In this document: positions 7,457 to 15,449 of the stretch, in pieces | Layout of the letters: each line of letters begins with the position of its first letter | Position numbering within the stretch: position 1 is the first letter of the stretch | Source: Schwartzia sp. (in: firmicutes) | GTDB lineage: Bacteria > Bacillota > Negativicutes > Selenomonadales > Selenomonadaceae | DNA: 33,636 nucleotides | Direction of reading: 5' to 3' | Assembly: GCA_017939945.1 (NCBI GenBank) | Contig: JAGAZS010000139.1 | Location: forward strand, 1 to 33,636 | Program-made: the position numbers and the translations under genes | The notes under the pieces: generated by a model | What the model was told of the DNA's origin: nothing | The model's database searches: none | The model's input: the letters and a program-made list of their open reading frames with translations, nothing else

Positions 7457-8908
7457 CTATTTCACGACGCAAATTGTTGAAAGCGATACATCCTGCGCCC
7501 CCGTCACTTTCATCCCCATGCGCGACATTTCACGCAAATATCCGACGGCTTCCTCTGTGATCTGTTCTCCCGGCGCGATTGCAGGAATCCCTGGCGGATA
7601 AAACGTAATCTCTTCCGCCGCGATTCGCCCCACCGATTGCGCAAGCGGCAACCTCTCCCTTGCCGCGTAAAACGTTTCTCTCGGAGAAAGGATTGTCTTC
7701 AGATTCGGCGGCGAAGAAACGGACAGAAGCGACGCTGAATCTTTGCCTGCGTTTTCCGCCGAAAGTTCCTTCAACGCCTCAAAAAGCCGCTCCGTTTCCC
7801 GTTCCGTATCCGCAACCGAAATAATAAAAAGCACGTTCCTTGCGTCCGCGAGCTCTGCCTGTATATTCTTTTTCCGCAAAAACCGCATGGCTTCTTCGCC
7901 GGACAACCCCAGCCCCGACACATTGACCGTCAGCTTCGTCAAGTCAAGCGCCGCCGCGCCGGGACGCCCCATGCGCTCCCTGCCGAAGCACCAAAGCCCC
8001 GGCAAGGTGTTCACCGCATCGCGAAGCTCCTCCGAAAGACGCACCGCACGGGCAACAAGCGCGTTTCCTTCTTCCTCCATCTGAAGCCGGGCGATATCAA
8101 GCGACGCCATCAAAAGATAATTCGGACTTGTGGTTGTAAGCAGAGATGCCGTACGGCGCACACGTTCCTCCGGAACTCGTGCCCCTTTTCGGAAAAGCAT
8201 CGACGCCTGCGTCATTGCGCCGAGCAGCTTATGCGTGCTTTGCGCGACAAGATCCGCACCGCAGGAAAGTGCGTCGGAAGGAAGCTCGTCCGAAAAACGC
8301 AAATGTGCGCCATGCGCTTCATCCACGAGCAGCGGCACGCCTTTTTCATGCGCCGCCTCGGCAATCCCGCGAAGCTCAGACGCCACACCGTAATATGTCG
8401 GATAAACCGCGAAAACTGCCTTCGCCCTCGGATGCTCCGATAACGCCTGCCGCACCGCTCCCGTCGTCACCCCGTGAGCAATGCCGAGCACCTCGTCCTG
8501 CTCCGGAAAAATATAGACAGGCCGAGCTCCCGACAGCACAAGTCCGCCGAGAACGGATCGATGCGCGTTGCGGGGAATGATTACCTCATCACCCGGCGAT
8601 AATGCCGCCATCAGCATTATGTGGATTGCTTCCGTCGTACCGTTCACTATGAAGAAAGCGTCGTCGGCGCCCCAGAGCCGCGCCGCCAGCCGCTGGGCTT
8701 CTTTCAAGCATCCCTCCGGACGGTGCAGGTCGTCCAGCTCCTCCGCCAGCGAAACCTCTTCGTGCAGTCCTTCCTCCGTCACCAATGCGCGCAGCAACGG
8801 ATGCGCCCCAAGTCCCTGCTTATGTCCCGGCGTATGAAAAGCAAGAGCGCCGCTCGCCGCGTACGCTTTCATCGCCGCCGCCAGTGGCGCCCTATTTGCG
8901 TCGTTCAT
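7457..8908 (-). CDS. Orn/Lys/Arg decarboxylase family PLP enzyme
   Basis: Fold-type I PLP decarboxylase of the SpeA/YaaO (short Firmicute) type, expected to decarboxylate arginine, lysine or ornithine for polyamine synthesis. Visible: FHTPGHKQG near residue 25, the FIVNGTTEA segment, DEAHGAH (Asp196, His199) and the PLP lysine in QSTHKLLGA (Lys227). The C-terminal domain ends in EEITFYPPGIPAIAPGE, typical of the family. 483 residues. The substrate cannot be assigned from sequence alone. Its ATG overlaps the degS-like stop by four bases (ATGA). The order decarboxylase > dTMP kinase > RNA enzyme is like yaaO-tmk in Bacillus. Confidence 0.92.
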   Translation of the reverse strand: MNDANRAPLAAAMKAYAASGALAFHTPGHKQGLGAHPLLRALVTEEGLHEEVSLAEELDDLHRPEGCLKEAQRLAARLWGADDAFFIVNGTTEAIHIMLMAALSPGDEVIIPRNAHRSVLGGLVLSGARPVYIFPEQDEVLGIAHGVTTGAVRQALSEHPRAKAVFAVYPTYYGVASELRGIAEAAHEKGVPLLVDEAHGAHLRFSDELPSDALSCGADLVAQSTHKLLGAMTQASMLFRKGARVPEERVRRTASLLTTTSPNYLLMASLDIARLQMEEEGNALVARAVRLSEELRDAVNTLPGLWCFGRERMGRPGAAALDLTKLTVNVSGLGLSGEEAMRFLRKKNIQAELADARNVLFIISVADTERETERLFEALKELSAENAGKDSASLLSVSSPPNLKTILSPRETFYAARERLPLAQSVGRIAAEEITFYPPGIPAIAPGEQITEEAVGYLREMSRMGMKVTGAQDVSLSTICVVK

Positions 8909-10269
8909 GCGTCTTGATCTTTCCCCTCAGCGGGCACGCCTTCCGCAGCCTCGCTTTCCGTCACTTCTTTGCTTGCCGCCATGACCTCCGCCGTCAGTTC
9001 GTCCTCCGGCGTCTGCGGAACTTCATGCAGCACGCGTTTCCTCGGCAGACGCTTGCGCTGCGCCGCCTCCTTCGGCGATTCCTGCGGAGCGTCCTCAGGC
9101 TTCAACGGGAAACGCACATGGACGCGCGTCCCTTGTCCCGGTTTTGACGAAACCACAAACTGCGCGCCGATGATCATCGCCCGCTCCCTCATTCCAAGAA
9201 GCCCGAAATGACCGTTGCCGGATGCATCCCGTTCCATCGCGTTCTCCGCATCGAAGCCCTTGCCGTTATCCTCGATCAGGATCGAAACCGCCGCGTCCGT
9301 ATACAACATTCGAAGAGAAGCGTTCTTGGCTTCCGCGTGATGCGCAATATTGCTCAAGGATTCTTGTATGATGCGGAACAACGCCGCCTTTACATGAGCG
9401 TCCAACGGAGCCTCGACGCCCTCCACCGTCATCGAAACCGAAACCAGTCCGCGCTCATGAAGCTGATGCACAAACTGCGCCACCGCCGCTACAAGACCGA
9501 GATCGTCAAGCGCCATCGGACGCAGATTGAAAATCACCTGCCGAACATCGGACAAGCATTCCTTCAGATGCCTGCGAAGAGTCTGCAAGCTCTCCTTCGC
9601 TTCTTCCTTGTCCACGTCTATCAACCGTTCGCAAATCGACGTTTCAAAAAGCAAATTGGCAATATCCTGCGCGGGACCGTCATGGATTTCCCGCGAAACG
9701 CGCAGACGTTCTTCTTCCTGCGCTCGGATAATCGCCGCACTCAGGAATTTGTTCTTCGACGCCGCCTCCATCTGCGCGACGACGTCACTCAATGACGAAC
9801 TCAAGAAATTCAGCATCGAGCTGATACGCATCGCCAGCCGCTCCGCCCCCTGCACTGTCCGCTGGAAATGCGCGAGCTGAGTTTCCAGTCGACTCCTAAG
9901 CTGCCGAAGCTGCTGTTCCCTCTCCCGTGCAATGCCTAAACGTACCTGCACATCTTTTACGGATTCATACGCCGCATGGATCTGCTCCTCCGAGTAGTGG
10001 GAACTGACATAAACAAGCTTCTGCTTCTCCTTCTGCTCTTCCTTCGTCAGCTCGTCTACCTCTTCGATGACCTCCAATGTCTGGCGGCGTACCTCTTCGA
10101 GATTGGCCTTGCTCGTCTCCACCTCGCGACGCGCCGCTTCGTAAACATCAAAAAGCTGTGATTTGCTGCTCTCGATGTTCGACACCATGGAGTGCAGAAT
10201 ATCCTGTAATTTGTTCTCTCCCAAATTCGGGGCCGACGATTTGCCGGTACCCTTTATCTTGATAGCCAT
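8905..10269 (-). CDS. DegS-like soluble sensor histidine kinase
   Basis: 454 residues, no membrane segment. Long coiled coil (about 30-180) typical of DegS sensor domains, then HisKA_3 with SREIHDGPAQ (phospho-acceptor His196), an N box near IIQESLSNIAHH, IEDNGKGFD (G1) and GHFGLLGMRERA (G2). It should autophosphorylate and pass phosphate to a NarL/DegU-type regulator, but none is encoded here. After the ATPase domain (about 393) there is an unusual 60-residue tail rich in Glu, Ala, Pro and Lys. First gene of the operon, with its own promoter and a palindromic operator candidate. GGGAG precedes the ATG. Confidence 0.9.
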   Translation of the reverse strand: MAIKIKGTGKSSAPNLGENKLQDILHSMVSNIESSKSQLFDVYEAARREVETSKANLEEVRRQTLEVIEEVDELTKEEQKEKQKLVYVSSHYSEEQIHAAYESVKDVQVRLGIAREREQQLRQLRSRLETQLAHFQRTVQGAERLAMRISSMLNFLSSSLSDVVAQMEAASKNKFLSAAIIRAQEEERLRVSREIHDGPAQDIANLLFETSICERLIDVDKEEAKESLQTLRRHLKECLSDVRQVIFNLRPMALDDLGLVAAVAQFVHQLHERGLVSVSMTVEGVEAPLDAHVKAALFRIIQESLSNIAHHAEAKNASLRMLYTDAAVSILIEDNGKGFDAENAMERDASGNGHFGLLGMRERAMIIGAQFVVSSKPGQGTRVHVRFPLKPEDAPQESPKEAAQRKRLPRKRVLHEVPQTPEDELTAEVMAASKEVTESEAAEGVPAEGKDQDA

Positions 10270-10340
10270 CCTTTACTCTCCCGCATCACAACAGCCGCTT
10301 CGCCTGTTTCTCTTCATCTTTCGTTCGTGCTTATCTTTTT

Positions 10341-10369
10341 ATTCTACACGATTGCAAGCCGCCTTGCAA
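10341..10369 (-). promoter_or_regulatory. Promoter of the degS-like operon
   Basis: TTGCAA, 17-bp spacer, TAGAAT on the minus strand, about 72 bp upstream of the kinase ATG. Confidence 0.7.
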
Positions 10370-10371
10370 TC
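10350..10371. promoter_or_regulatory. Palindromic operator candidate in the degS promoter
   Basis: Perfect inverted repeat GATTGCAAG-N4-CTTGCAATC. It covers the -35 box and most of the -35/-10 spacer, so a protein bound here would block RNA polymerase. Which protein binds is unknown. As RNA it would lie upstream of the start point, so it is not a transcribed hairpin of this operon. Confidence 0.6.
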
Positions 10372-10400
10372 AAACATTTATTTCTTCATTCGTCATAACG

Positions 10401-10430
10401 AAAAGACGGGAGAACTCAATCCCCCGCCTT
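10401..10430 (-). terminator. Terminator of the panS-panC-panD operon
   Basis: Stem AAGGCGGG/CCCGTCTT (one G-U) followed by TTTT, starting six bases after the panD stop codon on the minus strand. Confidence 0.75.
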
Positions 10431-10435
10431 GATTC

Positions 10436-10819
10436 TTATTCCGTTTGTCCGTGGTATTCGACGTTGCGGACCTCCACCGCGCGGTTCTTCTCATCTACCA
10501 TAACCACCGTGGGCTTCCAGCTTCTCGCCTCCGCCTCGTCCATCCAAGCGTAGGCCATGATGATCACCGTATCGCCGGGCTGAGCGCAACGCGCCGCCGC
10601 GCCATTCAGGCAGATAACGCCGGAACCCTTCGGTCCGGGAATCACATACGTTTCCAGTCTTGCGCCGTTGTTGTTGTCCACCACCTGCACGCGCTCGTTT
10701 GGCAGGATATGAGCCTTTTCCATCAGCTCCTCGTCGATGGTGATGCTGCCCATATAATTGAGGTTCGCTTCCGTGACCGTCGCACGGTGTATCTTGGACT
10801 TGAAAAGATTCAAAAACAT
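10436..10819 (-). CDS. panD: Aspartate 1-decarboxylase proenzyme
   Basis: Makes beta-alanine from L-aspartate for pantothenate. The zymogen self-cleaves between Gly24 and Ser25 (visible as NYMGSIT) to form the pyruvoyl cofactor. From ATG 10819 it is 127 residues, the standard length, and places the cleavage site at the canonical position; a start three codons earlier is open but has worse spacing. GGGGAG lies 8 bases upstream inside the end of panC. Follows panC by 5 bp and precedes the operon terminator. Confidence 0.97.
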   Translation of the reverse strand: MFLNLFKSKIHRATVTEANLNYMGSITIDEELMEKAHILPNERVQVVDNNNGARLETYVIPGPKGSGVICLNGAAARCAQPGDTVIIMAYAWMDEAEARSWKPTVVMVDEKNRAVEVRNVEYHGQTE

Positions 10820-10824
10820 CGCGC

Positions 10825-11673
10825 TCACTCCCCTAAAATCATGTTATCGATCAACCGCGTCTTCCCGATCTTGACCGCAATCGCCAGCAAAACCGGCTCC
10901 GTAACTTTTTTAATCGGCAACAGCGCCGGGAACGAATAAATATCCACATAGTCGATTACAGCTGTGGGCTCCGTCCCGATTTCGTCGCGAACGATATTCT
11001 TCAGCGTCTCGACGTCCTTCTCCCCGCCTCCGAATGCCTCTTTTCCTTTGCGAAGGCTGCGCGAAAGCACAAGCGCTGCCTGTTTTTCCGCCTCGGAAAG
11101 GTACTGGTTGCGAGAGCTACGGGCAAGACCGCTTTCCTCACGCACAATCGGCACCATCACAATCTCGGTAGGGATGTTCAGGTCGGAAACGAACCGCTTG
11201 ACCACGACGACCTGCTGCGCGTCCTTCTGTCCAAAATAGGCGCGGTCGGCACGGGAAAGATTCATCAGCTTCGTCACCACAGTCGCGACGCCGCGGAAAT
11301 GACCGGGGCGCTGCGCACCGCAGAGCTTCTTCGTGATATCTCCTTCGACGTTCACATAGGTGCAGTAGCCTTCCGGATACATCTCCTTCGGCTCCGGGTG
11401 GAACACCGCGTCCACCGGCACCGTCTCCATCTTCTTGCAGTCTTCCTCGAAACGACGCGGATACGCGTCAAAATCCTCGTTCGGACCGAACTGCGTCGGA
11501 TTCACGAACACCGACGCAATCACCACGTCGTTCTCCTGTCGTGCACGGCGCATCAACGTCAAATGCCCCTCATGCAGCGCGCCCATCGTCGGCACGAGCC
11601 CGATACACTTGCCCGCGTCTTTCGCCGCTTTTGAAAAAGCCTGTATTTCCTGTACGGTACGCAATACCTTCAT
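10825..11673 (-). CDS. panC: Pantothenate synthetase
   Basis: Condenses pantoate and beta-alanine with ATP to give pantothenate. 282 residues. The nucleotidyltransferase motif PTMGALHEGHLTLM, FVNPTQFGPNEDFDAYPR, GHFRGVATVV and YFGQKDAQQ are all present. Two adjacent ATGs (11676, 11673) compete; the second has 7-nt spacing to AAGGAG and is preferred. It lies 25 bp after a BASS-family transporter gene and just upstream of panD. panB and panE, which make pantoate, are not in the window. Confidence 0.97.
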   Translation of the reverse strand: MKVLRTVQEIQAFSKAAKDAGKCIGLVPTMGALHEGHLTLMRRARQENDVVIASVFVNPTQFGPNEDFDAYPRRFEEDCKKMETVPVDAVFHPEPKEMYPEGYCTYVNVEGDITKKLCGAQRPGHFRGVATVVTKLMNLSRADRAYFGQKDAQQVVVVKRFVSDLNIPTEIVMVPIVREESGLARSSRNQYLSEAEKQAALVLSRSLRKGKEAFGGGEKDVETLKNIVRDEIGTEPTAVIDYVDIYSFPALLPIKKVTEPVLLAIAVKIGKTRLIDNMILGE

Positions 11674-11698
11674 CATTTTTCTCCTTTACTTTTATCGT

Positions 11699-12655
11699 TT
11701 ACACCGCCGAATGCGCGTCTACCAGCGTGTCATCCCTATTCGCGTCCTTCCGCACAAAATAATTCGCGAGGAACGAACCGGAGACATTGTGCCACAGGCT
11801 GAATATCGCGCCCGGCACCGCCGCCAACGGATTGAAATACATGACCGCCAACGACGCGGCAAGACCGGAATTCTGCATACCGACCTCAATGGCGACAGCC
11901 CGCGCCTTCGCCGGGGTCAGCCGAAACACCTTCGCCAGAGTATAACCGCACAGAAGACCGAAGCCGTTGTGCAGAATCACAACGAAGAAAATCAAAAGTC
12001 CGTGTGCGAAAAGCTTCTCCGCCGACAAAGCGACGACGCCGCCGACGAGCAGGGCAATCGCTATCACGGAAATCAACGGCAGCACCGGCAGGAATTTTTC
12101 GACGACCTTCCCCGCGAAATGATTGACCAATAGTCCGGCAATCACCGGGCAAAGCACCATCATCGCAATGGACTTCATCATCGCGACAAGGGAAATGTCC
12201 ACCCACGCGCCCGCGAGTACCCAGGTCAGGAACGGCGTCACCAGCGGCGCGAGCAGCGTCGTCGTCATCGTCATTGCGACGGACAGAGCGACGTCTCCCT
12301 TCGCCAGATAGGTAATGACGTTCGACGCAGTACCGCCGGGGCAAGTACCGACAAGCACGACGCCAATGGCAATATCCGGCGGCAGAGCAAAGACCTTGAC
12401 CAACGCCCAGGCAATCAAAGGCATCAAGGTGAACTGTGCCAAAGCGCCGATGCCGACCTCCCAAGGCCGCTTCGCGAGCATATGGAAATCCTCAAACTTC
12501 AGCGTCATGCCCATGCCGAACATCACGACGCCGAGCATCCACGGCACATGGGGTCCGACCCACTGAAGCGACGAAGGAACCGCCGCGCCCAAAATCGAGA
12601 TCAAGATGATCAGGATCGCCATGTTGTCCACGATAAGACCGCAAAACTTTTTCAT
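11699..12655 (-). CDS. BASS-family sodium symporter, putative pantoate transporter
   Basis: 318-residue membrane protein with about nine hydrophobic segments and the conserved GTCPGGTASNVITYLAKGD and VAIEVGMQNSGLA regions of the bile acid:sodium symporter (SBF) family. ATG 12655 is supported by GGAGGG six bases upstream; a longer frame from 12715 runs into the leader hairpin. Family members such as Salmonella PanS move pantoate-like CoA precursors rather than bile acids. Location as first gene before panC-panD makes pantoate or ketopantoate uptake the best guess. The family is certain from sequence; the substrate is inferred from context. Confidence 0.9.
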   Translation of the reverse strand: MKKFCGLIVDNMAILIILISILGAAVPSSLQWVGPHVPWMLGVVMFGMGMTLKFEDFHMLAKRPWEVGIGALAQFTLMPLIAWALVKVFALPPDIAIGVVLVGTCPGGTASNVITYLAKGDVALSVAMTMTTTLLAPLVTPFLTWVLAGAWVDISLVAMMKSIAMMVLCPVIAGLLVNHFAGKVVEKFLPVLPLISVIAIALLVGGVVALSAEKLFAHGLLIFFVVILHNGFGLLCGYTLAKVFRLTPAKARAVAIEVGMQNSGLAASLAVMYFNPLAAVPGAIFSLWHNVSGSFLANYFVRKDANRDDTLVDAHSAV

Positions 12656-12846
12656 CAGAATCCCTCCTTTTCGGATCCCAAGGAGCACGGCTATATAAAA
12701 AACGCCTCTCGGCAAAGACCGAAAGGCGCAGAAAATTCCTGTGCAAAAGCCTCTCTGTCTCAGTCGAACCGATCTAAGCAGACATCCCTAAATTGACCGT
12801 AAACCTATGAAAGTATAATTCCCAAAAGGATATTATCTCTGTTCCG
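12656..12846 (-). promoter_or_regulatory. Structured 5' leader of the pan operon, candidate riboswitch or attenuator
   Basis: About 190 nt separate the predicted start point from the transporter ATG. A strong terminator hairpin lies at 12697-12728. Upstream at 12749-12755 a copy of GAGAGGC repeats the 3' arm of that terminator and can pair with the same 5' arm (GCCTTTC, one G-U). The two pairings exclude each other, as in an antiterminator/terminator switch. A further GTCT...AGAC arm with an inner TCG/CGA stem lies near 12757-12784. No T-box, TPP, FMN, cobalamin or SAM core is recognised. Confidence 0.5.
12697..12728 (-). terminator. Intrinsic terminator inside the pan leader
   Basis: CGCCTTTCGG, 6-nt loop, CCGAGAGGCG, then six T on the minus strand. 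The 10-bp stem has one G-U pair. It lies 40 bp before the transporter ATG and more than 250 bp after htpG, which has a nearer hairpin, so it fits attenuation better than htpG termination. Confidence 0.8.
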
Positions 12847-12851
12847 ATGGT

Positions 12852-12880
12852 AGGATAGCACAACGCAATCGAAATTGCAA
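12852..12880 (-). promoter_or_regulatory. Promoter of the pan operon
   Basis: TTGCAA, 17-bp spacer, TATCCT on the minus strand, about 200 bp upstream of the transporter ATG. The -10 box is the weaker element. Confidence 0.5.
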
Positions 12881-12916
12881 TGAAAAAAACAAGATTTAAG
12901 CACAATTTAATGAAAC

Positions 12917-12952
12917 GCCGACAGTTTGAAACTTTTATTGCGACCTGTCGGC
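12917..12952 (-). terminator. Probable terminator of htpG
   Basis: Perfect 8-bp stem GCCGACAG/CTGTCGGC with a 20-nt loop, 30 bp after the htpG stop. Only a short GTTTC tract follows, so efficiency is uncertain. Confidence 0.5.
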
Positions 12953-12982
12953 ATTTCAATTTCTATGTTTTATTTATTATGA

Positions 12983-14935
12983 TTACTTGGCCATCAGTTT
13001 TGCGACCTTGTTCGCGAAATCCACCGGGTTCTCCGGCAGAATTCCCTCAATCAAAAGCGCCTGAGTGTACAGCAAATCGCAGTAATCCTTGAAATCTTGG
13101 CTGTCCTTGCCCGCCTCATGAAGTTTTTGCAAGCGTCCGAAGAGGTCGTGGTGAGGATTCAGTTCAAGAATGCGCTTTGCCTTAAACAACGGATTGTCCA
13201 TGTCGGCAAAGGTTTGCTCCATCGAAAGGCTCGGCCCCATCTCATCAGCGACGAGGCAGACCGCACTGGTCTTCAGCCGCTGCGAGACCTTGACGTCAGC
13301 AACCTTGTCACCCAGCGTCTCCTTAATATCCTTGATCAGGTCGTCATTCTTCTTTGCGATGTCCTCGGTCTCTTTTTTCGCCGTCTCGGACTCCGCGTCA
13401 CCAAGGTCGAGATCGCCCCGAGCGATGGACTGGAACTCCTTTCCGTCGTAATCATGCAGCGCCTCTATAGCGAACTCGTCCACCGGATCCGTGCAGAACA
13501 ACACTTCAAGTCCCTTTTCGCGCAAAAGTTCCATCTGCGGCAAAGCCTCAATGATAGTTTTGTCCTTGCCTGTCGCATAGTAAATCTTCTTCTGGGAAAG
13601 CGGCATCCGCTCCTTATACTCCTTCAGCGTAACGAGCTTTTCTTCCTTCGAACTGGGGAACAACACGAGATCCTTCAGCTTTTCCTTTGCGTCGCCCGCC
13701 ATATAGATGGTGTTGTAAATACCGATCTTCAACGATTTTCCAAACTCCGCCCAGAATTTCTCGTACTTCTCGCGGTCTTTGTCCAGCATTTTTTCGAGAG
13801 CTTTCAGAACTGTCTTTTCAAGGTTCTTTCCGATAACCTTCAACTCACGGCTCTGCTGCAAAAGCTCACGGGAAATGTTTAGCGAGAGATCAGGGGAATC
13901 CACAAGTCCCTTGATAAAGCGCAAATAATCCGGCAGCAAATCCTTGCACTTCTCCATGATAAAGACATGCCGCGAATAAAGCTGCATTCCCGGCTCAAAG
14001 TCTGTATGGTAGAGATTAAACGGCGCCTTCGACGGAATGTACATCAGTGCCGTGTACTCGACAGTGCCTTCCGCTTTTGTATGGAAAACCTCCATAGGGT
14101 CTTCCCATTCGTGGAACTGGTTCTTGTAAAACTCGTTGTACTCTTCCTTCTTGATATCGCTCTTGTTCTTCGTCCAGAGGGGCTGCATCGAATTCAGCGT
14201 GCGGACCTCGACCTTCTTCTCCGGCTTTGCGTCCTCAATGACTTTACCGTCCTTGTCCTTTGGCTTCTCCTCAGTGACAAAGTCCATTTTGATTGGATAA
14301 CGTACATAATCCGAGTACTTTTTAACGAGCCGCTCAATACGATACGTCTCGGTGAAGTCCTCCTCCGCCTCGTCGCCGTAAAATTCTTTTTTCAGGTCAA
14401 GCGTAATTGTCGTGCCGCGTTTTTCCTTCTCACACGGCTCGATGCTGAACGTTCCGCTGCCGTCCGACTCCCAACGTACCGCATCCTTTGTGCCGGCCTT
14501 GCGCGTTGTAATCGTAACCTTCTCCGCAACCATGAACGCCGAATAAAATCCGACGCCAAACTGGCCGATCATATCCTTGTCGGTGACCTCGCCGCCTTCC
14601 TTAGCTTCTTTCATTTTTTCAAGGAACGCCTTTGTGCCGGACTTCGCGATTGTACCGATGTTTTCGATGACCTCGTCCTTTGTCATGCCGATGCCGTTGT
14701 CCGAAATCGTCAAAGTATGGCTGTCCTTATCCGGCACGAGGTAAATCTCGTAATCCTCGTCCCCCTCCAAAAGCTCCCTATTCGTCAACGACTCAAAATG
14801 AACCTTGTCAATAGCGTCCGACGCATTCGAGATCAACTCCCGCAAAAAAATTTCCTTATTCGTGTAAATAGAATTGACCATTAGATCGAGAAGCTGTTTT
14901 GTCTCTGCTTGAAATTCGTGCATTTCCTTCGCCAT
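12983..14935 (-). CDS. htpG: Molecular chaperone HtpG (Hsp90)
   Basis: ATP-driven cytoplasmic chaperone. 650 residues, the usual bacterial length. The GHKL ATPase domain shows FLRELISNASDAIDK, ISDNGIGMTKDE and IGQFGVGFYSAFMVA; the middle domain has SLNISRELLQ; the C-terminal dimerisation region ends near NPVDFANKVAKLM. A charged stretch (about 215-235) is the usual linker. AGGAGA precedes the ATG. The gene stands alone behind a promoter with an embedded CIRCE-like operator, so heat-shock control by HrcA is likely. Confidence 0.97.
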   Translation of the reverse strand: MAKEMHEFQAETKQLLDLMVNSIYTNKEIFLRELISNASDAIDKVHFESLTNRELLEGDEDYEIYLVPDKDSHTLTISDNGIGMTKDEVIENIGTIAKSGTKAFLEKMKEAKEGGEVTDKDMIGQFGVGFYSAFMVAEKVTITTRKAGTKDAVRWESDGSGTFSIEPCEKEKRGTTITLDLKKEFYGDEAEEDFTETYRIERLVKKYSDYVRYPIKMDFVTEEKPKDKDGKVIEDAKPEKKVEVRTLNSMQPLWTKNKSDIKKEEYNEFYKNQFHEWEDPMEVFHTKAEGTVEYTALMYIPSKAPFNLYHTDFEPGMQLYSRHVFIMEKCKDLLPDYLRFIKGLVDSPDLSLNISRELLQQSRELKVIGKNLEKTVLKALEKMLDKDREKYEKFWAEFGKSLKIGIYNTIYMAGDAKEKLKDLVLFPSSKEEKLVTLKEYKERMPLSQKKIYYATGKDKTIIEALPQMELLREKGLEVLFCTDPVDEFAIEALHDYDGKEFQSIARGDLDLGDAESETAKKETEDIAKKNDDLIKDIKETLGDKVADVKVSQRLKTSAVCLVADEMGPSLSMEQTFADMDNPLFKAKRILELNPHHDLFGRLQKLHEAGKDSQDFKDYCDLLYTQALLIEGILPENPVDFANKVAKLMAK

Positions 14936-14963
14936 GAAAGAACAATCTCCTTTGCATTAAAAA

Positions 14964-15002
14964 ATAGGTTTGGCACTCTCACTCTTCGAGTGCCAAACCT
15001 AT
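14964..15002. promoter_or_regulatory. CIRCE-like HrcA operator for htpG
   Basis: TTGGCACTC-N9-GAGTGCCAA, set inside a perfect 15-bp inverted repeat. It differs from the CIRCE consensus TTAGCACTC-N9-GAGTGCTAA by one symmetric base pair. It starts right at the end of the -10 box, where HrcA would block transcription. Confidence 0.85.
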
Positions 15003-15029
15003 AATACATCAAAAAGTCAAACTTTGCAA
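15001..15029 (-). promoter_or_regulatory. Promoter of htpG
   Basis: TTGCAA, 17-bp spacer, TATTAT on the minus strand. The last bases of the -10 overlap the outer arm of the CIRCE-like repeat. Confidence 0.75.
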
Positions 15030-15045
15030 GACGGTTGAAAAAAAT

Positions 15046-15435
15046 TCAAACTTCCACTTTCCAAAGCCCGTGAAGATTGCAATACTCATAGGCTGCAACA
15101 GGCGCGTCCCCCTCCGTCAGTGCAAATGTCGCCTCCGGATCATCACCCGACGTAAAGAAATGAAACTGTCCACCTTTTTTCGTCTGCAAATAAATCCACT
15201 GGATATAATGCGCATCAACCATCGGGTGAGGCGCGCTGCCTATTTTGACAGTTATTTGGCTGCCTTTCGCCTCAATAACCGGCACATGTTTTTCCTGCGA
15301 AGCATCTGTCGTATTCGCCGTCAAAAGCTCCGCCGTTCCCTCACCGCAACAATCCGCACTATCTTTTCCGCCCGGAAGCGCCATCACTAAGCGCCCGCAG
15401 GTACGGCAACGCAAAAATTTCGGTTCAAATTTCAT
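15046..15435 (-). CDS. Desulfoferrodoxin (2Fe superoxide reductase)
   Basis: Reduces superoxide to peroxide without making oxygen, an anaerobe's defence in the cytoplasm. 129 residues in two parts. The N-terminal desulforedoxin-like domain has Cys10, Cys13, Cys29 and Cys30 for a rubredoxin-type iron. The catalytic domain has all expected iron ligands: His50 (EKHVP), His70 (HPM), His76 (HYI), Cys119 and His122 (CNLHG). Class I type by its four N-terminal cysteines. ATG with GGGGGA upstream. It starts 14 bp after the DUF1292 gene and probably shares its promoter. Confidence 0.95.
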   Translation of the reverse strand: MKFEPKFLRCRTCGRLVMALPGGKDSADCCGEGTAELLTANTTDASQEKHVPVIEAKGSQITVKIGSAPHPMVDAHYIQWIYLQTKKGGQFHFFTSGDDPEATFALTEGDAPVAAYEYCNLHGLWKVEV

Positions 15436-15449
15436 GCCGATTCCCCCTT

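Noticed and set aside
12774..12959. 61-codon minus-strand frame between htpG and the pan operon
   Set aside because: It overlaps the htpG terminator hairpin and the pan promoter and has no ribosome-binding site of note.
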